The position numbers were made by a program, and so were the translations under genes. Below, in pieces: positions 6,458-11,921 of a DNA stretch of 11,921 bases. The stretch is from a bacterium (GTDB lineage: Bacteria > Patescibacteriota > Saccharimonadia > Saccharimonadales > JACDBH01), in contig JAKQIK010000065.1 of NCBI GenBank assembly GCA_029557395.1, positions 1 to 11,921 on the forward strand, read 5' to 3'. The notes below the pieces were generated by a model, which saw nothing but the letters and a program-made list of their open reading frames with translations, had not been told where the DNA came from and ran no database searches. Positions within the stretch are counted from its first letter, which is position 1, and each line of letters starts with the position of its first letter.

Positions 6458-6961
6458 TTAAGCTACCCTCTCGTCCAGAGAATCAACAGTATATAGACCA
6501 TCTAGTCCATACCTTCCAAGCTCTTGCACTGTACCGATAACCCTCCGGTCAACATCTATTATCACTTCTGTGCCGTTATAGGCAGTGTATACAACCCACT
6601 TATCCGAAGACAGCTCTTTGTCACGCGTCCACTCTTGTTCTACGTTACCATATTCTATACTTACATTACCCCTGATTAGGCCATTCTCTTTAAATTTCTG
6701 AAGCAACCCCGCTGTTCTCATTGCATTTCGATTGGTGTACTCAACATCCTCCTGGGATTTGACAGTATCAAATACAGAGTTTAATACCCTTGCTCTTGCA
6801 ACAACACCGTTAATACTTGCTCTACCCAGAGCTTCAGTGTACATACTATCAATATGTGAGGAATTTTCTCTCGTTTTTTTACCCATACCAACATCAGACC
6901 TAAAATCAAAGTCTTCATAAACTACTATCTCTTCAAACGCAGGGGTCTTTACGGCAAGCAT
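6458..6961 (-). CDS. Hypothetical soluble protein, 167 residues
   Basis: Not recognised. It has no signal peptide or membrane segment and looks cytoplasmic. Residues 25-95 are polar and probably helical (TRENSSHIDSMYTEALGRA, SQEDVEYTNRNAMRTAGLLQKF). The C-terminal part (100-160) looks beta-rich: NVSIEYGNV, KWVVYTAYNGTEVIIDVDRRVIGTVQELG. It is a real gene by its Shine-Dalgarno, AGAGG at 6971-6975, 9 bases before ATG, and by a terminator shared at its 3' end. A TTGACG-like -35 lies at 7011-7016 but no convincing -10 follows. It shares its strand with the hypothetical gene at 7062-8066 and could be functionally linked to it. Probably restricted to a narrow lineage; no function is proposed. Confidence 0.65.
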   Translation of the reverse strand: MLAVKTPAFEEIVVYEDFDFRSDVGMGKKTRENSSHIDSMYTEALGRASINGVVARARVLNSVFDTVKSQEDVEYTNRNAMRTAGLLQKFKENGLIRGNVSIEYGNVEQEWTRDKELSSDKWVVYTAYNGTEVIIDVDRRVIGTVQELGRYGLDGLYTVDSLDERVA

Positions 6962-7061
6962 GTTTGTTTTCCTCTTTTAGTTGTTAACTAATTAACAATA
7001 ATAGCACAAGCGTCAAGCCTCTTAAATACTTCTGTAAAAATTACCACACCAGTACAAGTTA

Positions 7062-8066
7062 TTACATACCACTAAACAAAATACTATCGCTAGCAAACCT
7101 ATGCTGACCCTCAATTGCAATCCCATCCTGTCCAATAACAATATCCTCGCTATTGGAAGCATCTTTATCAAATGTGCCATCCAGCTGCGCCAGACTAAGT
7201 AACGCTACATACTCTCTAGATTTTAGCCGACCGAGTTCATTGTAACCATTTATCCCTGGCACCTTTTGTTTATTTTCCTTTATGCGAACAGGCATAATGT
7301 CTTCGTAAATTGCCTGACTATTTAAAAAATACTCACCTAGCTCAAGACGTAACTTAGCATTATTTCGAACTTCAAGCATGGCTTGCTGTGAATCAATCGA
7401 AACCCCAGCCTCTAGATGCCTACCGATTATCTTTGATATTTCCGAGTTCCTCAGATCGCCTTGGTCCCCGAATCGTTTTAACACAACTTCTTGAGTATAT
7501 TTCTCTGAATCTTGTGTCGAGACCCCACGCCCAGTGGTTTCTCGTACTGCAGCTCTTTCTATACTTGCCTGTCCGTCGACGGTGTCTTGAATATCAGCAA
7601 ATAGGTGGTCATAGTTACTAGATTCTATAGTATGTTTTACTGGTGCATATGGCTCAAAGAGTTGTTGTTTCCTTCTCATTTCCGTATTATCTGTGCTTAC
7701 CTCTACTAATGAAGATGTTACTAAGTCACCCACCTCATGAGCTCCCTCAACACCATGCTTTTCTTTTTGGTCTTGATAATCAGCTAGCACTTCAGAAAGC
7801 CTAACTACTTTTTGCATCACTTCCTGAGGATTCTCAGGGTTAGGTTTTGTAACAAATAAGGCTGTCTCTGGTAAATTTGTATTTGGATCTATCACTTCTT
7901 GGTATTTTTGCACTTCCCAGCCAGTATCGGTGCTTCCATCTGTCCTGCGTACAGGAAAATCACCATTTACCAACCCGAGCTCTTCTGCCGGCCCTTGCTC
8001 TACTCTATCTGATACAACTTCTGTAGGAGGAAGTTCTGTTTCTGGAATTTTGATTTGTTCTGACAT
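7062..8066 (-). CDS. Hypothetical acidic protein ending in a ParB-like GQHR motif
   Basis: Unrecognised 334-residue soluble protein. Residues 1-35 are acidic, proline-containing and probably disordered. A small module follows (about 50-100): GWEVQKYQEVIDPNT, LFVTKPNPENPQEVMQKVVRLSEVLADYQ. The middle (130-300) is mostly helical and charged. The last 20 residues, from IVIGQDG to the end, contain EGQHRFASDSIL (319-330). This resembles the GxHR nucleotide-binding loop of ParB/sulfiredoxin-type domains, but that motif normally sits inside a domain rather than at the end. The gene stops at a double TAA, so it is not an obvious recent frameshift. It has its own strong promoter (8090-8118). No Shine-Dalgarno is seen before ATG. 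Confidence 0.65.
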   Translation of the reverse strand: MSEQIKIPETELPPTEVVSDRVEQGPAEELGLVNGDFPVRRTDGSTDTGWEVQKYQEVIDPNTNLPETALFVTKPNPENPQEVMQKVVRLSEVLADYQDQKEKHGVEGAHEVGDLVTSSLVEVSTDNTEMRRKQQLFEPYAPVKHTIESSNYDHLFADIQDTVDGQASIERAAVRETTGRGVSTQDSEKYTQEVVLKRFGDQGDLRNSEISKIIGRHLEAGVSIDSQQAMLEVRNNAKLRLELGEYFLNSQAIYEDIMPVRIKENKQKVPGINGYNELGRLKSREYVALLSLAQLDGTFDKDASNSEDIVIGQDGIAIEGQHRFASDSILFSGM

Positions 8067-8089
8067 TTTTATTTTAGCTTAACTATAAC

Positions 8090-8118
8090 AGTATAGCATA
8101 AGATTTGAAAAAAGTCAA
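8090..8118 (-). promoter_or_regulatory. Strong sigma70-type promoter for the 8066 gene
   Basis: On the minus strand TTGACT (8113-8118), exactly 17 bases, then TATACT (8090-8095) with a TGC extended -10 at 8096-8098. It is the best promoter match in the window. Expected start is near 8083, giving a 17-base leader without a Shine-Dalgarno. Confidence 0.75.
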
Positions 8119-8119
8119 T

Positions 8120-8144
8120 AAAAACGAGTAATAGGTATCCTTAC
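8120..8144 (-). terminator. Weak Rho-independent terminator of the response regulator gene
   Basis: On the minus strand GTAAGG pairs with CCTATTAC (8128-8144; one bulged base, 3-base loop), followed by TCG and a T-run (8120-8124). The stem includes the response regulator stop codon. It is short, so termination may be partial; it lies directly upstream of the promoter of the next gene. Confidence 0.4.
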
Positions 8145-8536
8145 GCGAGGTGTTTTTTTATACGATCGACTACATCTGCTATTACTACTTGAGATTTAAC
8201 AATATAGTCATCAACACCCATTTCTTGAGCCTTCTTTAAGTCTGCTTCTTGGCTAAGTGCTGTAAGCATAATAATCTTTACATTGGTCGTCTCTGGTGTA
8301 TTACGCAAAATATCCAACACATCAAAGCCATTTACCTTAGGCATCATTATATCTAGCAATATCAAGTCGGGCTTGTATTCAACTGCCGTAGCAAGTGCAT
8401 CCTCACCATTTGGAACTCGTTTAACTTCAAAACCATCGACTTCCATTCTGGTGATATATACCTGAGCTAAACCTTCGTCGTCCTCAACTAATAATATCTT
8501 CTTCGGCTGACTACCTGACATTTGTGTATTATCCAT
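8141..8536 (-). CDS. Single-domain response regulator (CheY-like receiver)
   Basis: A receiver domain of 131 residues with no output domain. The acidic pocket is E18-D19-D20 (LLVEDDE), the phosphorylation site is D62 (LLDIMMP), with T92 (MLTA) and K114 (YIVK) completing the conserved set. It should accept phosphate from a histidine kinase and act through protein contacts; no kinase or phosphatase gene is in this window. It lies 45 bases downstream of pyrG. No Shine-Dalgarno is at a usable distance, while TTGAAA (8567-8572), 17 bases, TAGCAT (8544-8549) ends 7 bases before the ATG and could drive a leaderless mRNA. ATG at residue 6 is an alternative start, also without a Shine-Dalgarno. Confidence 0.93.
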   Translation of the reverse strand: MDNTQMSGSQPKKILLVEDDEGLAQVYITRMEVDGFEVKRVPNGEDALATAVEYKPDLILLDIMMPKVNGFDVLDILRNTPETTNVKIIMLTALSQEADLKKAQEMGVDDYIVKSQVVIADVVDRIKKHLA

Positions 8537-8543
8537 AACTATT

Positions 8544-8572
8544 ATGCTAACGTAGCCTCCATTTTATTTCAA
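8544..8572 (-). promoter_or_regulatory. Possible promoter giving a leaderless response regulator mRNA
   Basis: Minus strand TTGAAA (8567-8572), 17-base spacer, TAGCAT (8544-8549), then 7 bases to ATG at 8536. The predicted start coincides with the start codon. The -10 match is weak, so this rests mainly on the spacing. Confidence 0.35.
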
Positions 8573-8581
8573 CTTATTATT

Positions 8582-10186
8582 CTAAGCTCGGGTCAAACTC
8601 TGTATAAATCCAGCGAACATAGGATGAGGACGGTTGGGGCGAGAATTATATTCAGGATGGAATTGGCTGGCCAAGAAAAATGGATGATCGATAGCTTCTA
8701 TCATCTCTACTAAATGTTTGTCTGGTGATAGTCCACTAGCTAAGATACCCCAGGCTTCATATTGATCACGATAATCATTGTTACACTCATAACGATGACG
8801 ATGACGTTCCTGCACAACGTCCTCTCTGTACAAGCTATGCGCCAGACTACCTTTACTTAGGGCGCAATCATAATTACCCAGTCGCATAGTACCGCCGGTG
8901 TTTTCCTTGCCTACCTGACCATCCATAGTACTAATCACAAGATCACCCGCCTTTGGATTTAGTTCTTTAGAATTAGCACCCTTTAGGCCAAAATTACGAG
9001 CAGCCGCAATCACAGCTACTTGCAGACCTAAGCATAGACCCAAATATGGTATTTTATGCTCGAGTGCATATTGAGCAGACAAAATCTTGCCTTCTGTGCC
9101 CCTAGGGCCAAAACCACCCGGCACTACAATACCATCTAGTTTACTGAGTGCATTACTAACCTTTTTTTCACTGGTAAGTTTCTCGGCATCAATCCACACA
9201 AGCTCAATATCGACGTGGTTATGCCATGATGCTGTCTGCAACGCTTCAAAAACTGATATATATGTATCTTGATTATTTAGATATTTGGCCACAATACCAA
9301 CTCGTACTTTTTGCTTATTTTGCTTTGTTGCTAGCTTAACTACTTTTTGCCATTCCTTAAGGTCTGATTTGGCCTGCTTAAGACCTAGTCTGTTTGCCAG
9401 TACATCGTCGATACCCTTTGCCTCTAGAGTTAGTGGCACTTCGTAAATAGTTTTGGCATTTGGTAAAAGAACAATGGCATTTTTTTCAACACCACTAAAA
9501 AGACTCAATTTGTCGACAATATCTCCATTGGCTGACATCTCTGATCTGGCAACTAGTACGTCTGGTACTATCCCGAGACCCCTTAGCTCACGTACTGCGT
9601 TTTGGGCTGGCTTAGTCTTTATTTCTTTGCTAGCACCCAAATAAGGTAAATATACTACATGCACAAAGGCACAATTTTCGCGACCCACCGACATCGATAA
9701 CTCTCTAATTGCCTCAATAAAACTCAGGCCTTCATAGTCGCCAACCGTCCCTCCGATTTCTACGATATGTACATCATAACCGTCAGCCGTAGCTTTTATC
9801 TCTTCCTGGATGGCAGAAGTTACATGCGGTATAAATTGAACAGTTTTACCCAGGTACTTTCCGGCCCGTTCATCAGCAATCACCCTCTGTAGTACACGTC
9901 CACTCATAAATGAGCTCTTTTGTGATAGCTGGATATCCATAAATCGCTCGTAATGCCCAAGGTCCAGGTCTGTCTCGGCGCCATCATAAGTAACAAAACA
10001 CTCACCATGTTCAGCCGGATTTAGTGTACCGGCATCAACGTTCAAATACGGATCACACTTTTGAATATTTACAGACAAACCCCTGGCTTTTAGAATACGA
10101 CCAATTGAGGCGGCCGTAATGCCCTTTCCGACCCCCGAAAGAACTCCACCTGTTACAAACACAAATTTAGTTTGCCGTTTTACCAC
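8582..10186 (-). CDS. pyrG: CTP synthase
   Basis: CTP synthase of 534 residues, converting UTP to CTP with ATP and glutamine in the cytoplasm; E. coli PyrG has 545. The synthetase domain is residues 1 to about 270: VTGGVLSGVGKG (11-22), DAGTLNPAEHGECF, DGAETDLDLGHYERF with D73, and VEIGGTVGDYEG with E143. The glutaminase domain is about 293-534: oxyanion segment PGGFGPRG (356-363), nucleophile C385 in GLCLG, and H510 and E512 in QFHPEY, so ammonia channelling should be intact. The start codon is GTG (10184-10186), with GAGG 10 bases upstream (10197-10200). The nearby ATG at 10202 is out of frame. The response regulator gene follows after 45 bases and may be partly co-transcribed. Confidence 0.97.
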   Translation of the reverse strand: MVKRQTKFVFVTGGVLSGVGKGITAASIGRILKARGLSVNIQKCDPYLNVDAGTLNPAEHGECFVTYDGAETDLDLGHYERFMDIQLSQKSSFMSGRVLQRVIADERAGKYLGKTVQFIPHVTSAIQEEIKATADGYDVHIVEIGGTVGDYEGLSFIEAIRELSMSVGRENCAFVHVVYLPYLGASKEIKTKPAQNAVRELRGLGIVPDVLVARSEMSANGDIVDKLSLFSGVEKNAIVLLPNAKTIYEVPLTLEAKGIDDVLANRLGLKQAKSDLKEWQKVVKLATKQNKQKVRVGIVAKYLNNQDTYISVFEALQTASWHNHVDIELVWIDAEKLTSEKKVSNALSKLDGIVVPGGFGPRGTEGKILSAQYALEHKIPYLGLCLGLQVAVIAAARNFGLKGANSKELNPKAGDLVISTMDGQVGKENTGGTMRLGNYDCALSKGSLAHSLYREDVVQERHRHRYECNNDYRDQYEAWGILASGLSPDKHLVEMIEAIDHPFFLASQFHPEYNSRPNRPHPMFAGFIQSLTRA

Positions 10187-10196
10187 GACCTACGTA

Positions 10197-10200
10197 CCTC
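10197..10200 (-). promoter_or_regulatory. Shine-Dalgarno for the GTG start of pyrG
   Basis: GAGG on the minus strand, 10 bases before GTG at 10186. It supports the GTG start; the protein then begins MVKRQTKFVFVTGG, the normal position relative to the first conserved motif. A weak TTGGTT/CATAAA pair further up in the 10202-10240 stretch could be the promoter. Confidence 0.5.
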
Positions 10201-10266
10201 ATTTCCCCTTTATGATTCATATCCTAACATAAACCAATAGTCTGGATAAAGGCATTTATTAAAAAT

Positions 10267-11472
10267 CTACAACTGTTTTAACGCAGCATCTAATTGAGGA
10301 TCCCTGCCAGAAACAATATCTTCAGAAGTAATGTCTACTTTTGTATCTGGTTCGATACCTTCTTTATCAATATTTTTACCAGCCGGTGTGTACCAGCGTG
10401 CTATTGTAATCTTTAGGATTCCCCCGTCGTCTAGCTCCATTGGCTCTTGAACAGACCCTTTGCCGTAGGTTTTTTGCCCAAGCAAAGTAGCTTTTTTGTT
10501 ATCCCTAAGAGCGCCTGAAACAATTTCAGATGCGCTAGCGCTACCCTCGTTCACTAATACAACTGTCTTGATGTTGCCTAGCTTAGGAGTCCCATGTGCT
10601 TCAAAGGTTTCGATGATTTTTCCATCTCGTCTTTCGGTCAAAATTGTAGAACCATTATCCAACCAAAGGCCGGAAACCTTGACAGCACTGTCTAGTAGCC
10701 CTCCAGGATTACCACGCAAATCTAGCACGATACCTTTTACTTTAGCGTTAACAAATTCATCAGCAGCCTTATCTACAAGACCAGCCGTATCGCTACCAAA
10801 ACGGCTTATCGTGATGATACCGACACCGTCTTTTATCTCTTGTTTGACACTAGGAATATTAATTTCTTCTCTCGTTATCTTAAATTCTTTGACAGCACCT
10901 TTTCTAACTACTTTGATACTGACTTCAGTACCTTTTTCGCCCCTGATTTTATCAACAACCTCGCTGATCGAAAGATCATATGTAGACTCGCCATTGACCT
11001 CGGCAATGATATCTTTGGGCATAAGTCCTGCCTTTTCGGCTGGATAGCCTGATATAGGTGAGATAATGATAATATTATTATCCTTGTCTTTGCCTAATTC
11101 AGCACCAATACCCTCAAATTTTCCTTCTAAATCGCCACTAAACTCTTTGGCATCCTCTGGTGGCATATATTCGGTATATGGATCGCCGGCTGCTTTTACT
11201 AGACCCGACTTGAGGCCTTCCACTAGTTTAGCTTCATCAAGCTGGCCATCATATTTTTGCTTTAATGAAGAATAAATATCATTAACACTACTGTAGTCTA
11301 AGCTACCCGACAAATTTTTGTTAAGTTCATTCGTATGTAAATTACCAAAGCTAACCCGGCCAGCTCCGACATACCAGCCAAAACCAAATATCAATAGTGC
11401 TATAGCTATATTAGCCATAAACTTTGATACATTAAAAGTTTGCTCTTTGGTCTTTTTATTTATATTAGTCAT
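10267..11472 (-). CDS. S41 family C-terminal processing peptidase (CtpA-like)
   Basis: Membrane-anchored serine protease of 401 residues that trims or degrades proteins outside the cytoplasmic membrane. An N-terminal anchor lies at about 17-38. A short helical region and PYTEYMPPEDAKEF (98-111) precede a PDZ domain (about 118-200; GIGAELG, YPAEKAGLMPKDIIAEVNG). The peptidase domain (about 212-380) contains DLRGNPGGLLDSA (251-263), the nucleophile S313 in GSASASEI, general base K338 in TYGKGSVQ and Q342. The 25- and 4-residue spacings equal those of S430-K455-Q459 in E. coli Prc, so it should be active. An extended -10 ends 7 bases before ATG, suggesting a leaderless mRNA. The upstream neighbour is a CHAP hydrolase, another envelope enzyme. 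Size fits CtpA/CtpB more than Prc. Confidence 0.95.
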   Translation of the reverse strand: MTNINKKTKEQTFNVSKFMANIAIALLIFGFGWYVGAGRVSFGNLHTNELNKNLSGSLDYSSVNDIYSSLKQKYDGQLDEAKLVEGLKSGLVKAAGDPYTEYMPPEDAKEFSGDLEGKFEGIGAELGKDKDNNIIIISPISGYPAEKAGLMPKDIIAEVNGESTYDLSISEVVDKIRGEKGTEVSIKVVRKGAVKEFKITREEINIPSVKQEIKDGVGIITISRFGSDTAGLVDKAADEFVNAKVKGIVLDLRGNPGGLLDSAVKVSGLWLDNGSTILTERRDGKIIETFEAHGTPKLGNIKTVVLVNEGSASASEIVSGALRDNKKATLLGQKTYGKGSVQEPMELDDGGILKITIARWYTPAGKNIDKEGIEPDTKVDITSEDIVSGRDPQLDAALKQL

Positions 11473-11479
11473 TGAATCT

Positions 11480-11488
11480 ATTTTAGCA
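11480..11488 (-). promoter_or_regulatory. Extended -10 promoter of the S41 peptidase gene
   Basis: Minus strand TGC-TAAAAT (11480-11488), no recognisable -35, followed by exactly 7 bases and the ATG at 11472. Transcription should begin at or next to the start codon; no Shine-Dalgarno is present. Confidence 0.5.
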
Positions 11489-11540
11489 TGGAACTAACTG
11501 AGAAAAGACTTAAACGTACAAACCTTTGGCTATATTGTGA

Positions 11541-11921
11541 TTAAAAGTACACGTATCGGAGATTTGCTGCCGTTGAAGCAGATAGCGTATTTGTATCGTA
11601 TTTGCCAGTTCCAGCACGGTTATAATCACTGACTACTATGGTTCCATCACTATTCACAGCCTCTACATACATAACGTGCCCATAATAACCATTATTACTC
11701 ACCGCGGCTGCGCCAACCCTCGCAACACTACTGACAGTTAGCCCATATGACGGAGCTCTGTCATCCCATAGTTTGGCATGACCTAACCCACCGGGTACGT
11801 GGCCACCAGCCACCTCTACCCTATAGGCTACCCAATCAGTACAGTTTCTATAACCATAGCCACTAAGATTCCAGTTCCAGATAGACCCATTAACCGACCA
11901 ATCATAATTTGGGCAAGAACC
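11541..11921 (-). CDS. CHAP-domain cell-wall hydrolase, C-terminal part (runs off the window)
   Basis: The frame is open to the last base of the window, giving 126 visible residues; the N-terminus is missing. An apparent start at 11813 is an internal GTG: the motif before it belongs to the same domain. The CHAP fold is shown by GYGYRNCTDWVAYRV with catalytic C27 (visible numbering), GHAKLWDD, NNGYYGHVMYVEAV with H82, and a following E87 or N101 (VSDYN) as the likely third residue. CHAP enzymes are cysteine amidases or endopeptidases that cut peptidoglycan peptides or the amide to muramic acid, usually secreted behind a signal peptide and coiled coil. Those parts would lie beyond this window. 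The domain is at the protein's C-terminus, as in PcsB/SagA-type proteins. Its role could be self-remodelling or attack on a host cell; the sequence does not decide. Confidence 0.88.
   Translation of the reverse strand, partial: GSCPNYDWSVNGSIWNWNLSGYGYRNCTDWVAYRVEVAGGHVPGGLGHAKLWDDRAPSYGLTVSSVARVGAAAVSNNGYYGHVMYVEAVNSDGTIVVSDYNRAGTGKYDTNTLSASTAANLRYVYF

Noticed and set aside
8542..8562. Six-codon ORF (MEATLA) with GGAGG just upstream of the response regulator, as a leader peptide or Shine-Dalgarno
   Set aside because: GGAGG is 19 bases from the ATG, too far for initiation, the mini-ORF has no ribosome binding site, and a candidate promoter overlaps it.
10496..11047. 183-codon open frame on the plus strand opposite the S41 peptidase gene
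   Set aside because: It is antisense to conserved PDZ and peptidase sequence, serine/leucine-rich, has no ribosome binding site, and is explained by codon bias of the real gene.
11541..11813. A complete 90-residue gene starting at GTG 11813
   Set aside because: The frame stays open to 11921 and the upstream residues contain the catalytic cysteine of the same CHAP domain, so this is a partial longer gene.
1..11921. CRISPR arrays, tRNA or rRNA genes, tandem repeats
   Set aside because: Reading both strands by eye I found no regularly spaced repeats, tRNA-like folds with a TTC loop in gaps, or rRNA sequence; gaps between genes are all short.

Overview
The window reads as a chromosomal segment of a Candidate Phyla Radiation (Patescibacteria) bacterium, most likely a Saccharibacteria (TM7) relative. 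This is an inference from AT-rich, compact gene packing, several genes without Shine-Dalgarno sites, short versions of core enzymes (a 366-residue exonuclease VII large subunit), many small single-pass membrane proteins and two proteins with no recognisable family. TGA acts as a stop (flippase-like gene, xseB), so the UGA-glycine code of Gracilibacteria/Absconditabacteria is not in use. No rRNA, tRNA, CRISPR array or prophage module was seen, and no stretch over 300 bases lacks a gene.

Layout. (1) 16-1250: a compact insertion sequence with imperfect 15-bp terminal inverted repeats, one DD35E transposase, and a long hairpin that buries its ribosome binding site and start codon. (2) 1293-1928 (-): a membrane-anchored protein of unknown function with its own promoter. 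(3) 2018-4865 (-): a tight operon of flippase-like membrane protein, xseA, xseB and a membrane-anchored methyltransferase resembling FAM173, joined by overlaps of 26 and 4 bases and a 1-base gap. (4) 4929-6378 (+): a divergent unit of a TRM11/Trm-G10-like RNA methyltransferase and rpmA (ribosomal protein L27), closed by a strong bidirectional terminator. (5) 6458-8066 (-): two unrecognised soluble proteins, the second ending in a ParB-like GQHR motif and preceded by a very good sigma70-type promoter. (6) 8141-10186 (-): a single-domain response regulator downstream of pyrG (CTP synthase). (7) 10267-11921 (-): an S41 C-terminal processing peptidase and the 3' end of a CHAP-domain cell-wall hydrolase that runs off the window.

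How it fits together. Most of the window is housekeeping: DNA end processing (exonuclease VII), translation (L27, tRNA/rRNA methylation), nucleotide supply (PyrG) and envelope maintenance (flippase-like protein, CtpA-type protease, CHAP hydrolase). The accessory parts are the insertion sequence and the 6458-8066 pair. No obvious new multi-gene system stands out. The best leads are the self-sequestering transposase leader, the methyltransferase translationally coupled to exonuclease VII, the altered catalytic motif in the TRM11-like protein, and promoters placed so close to start codons that leaderless mRNAs are likely.
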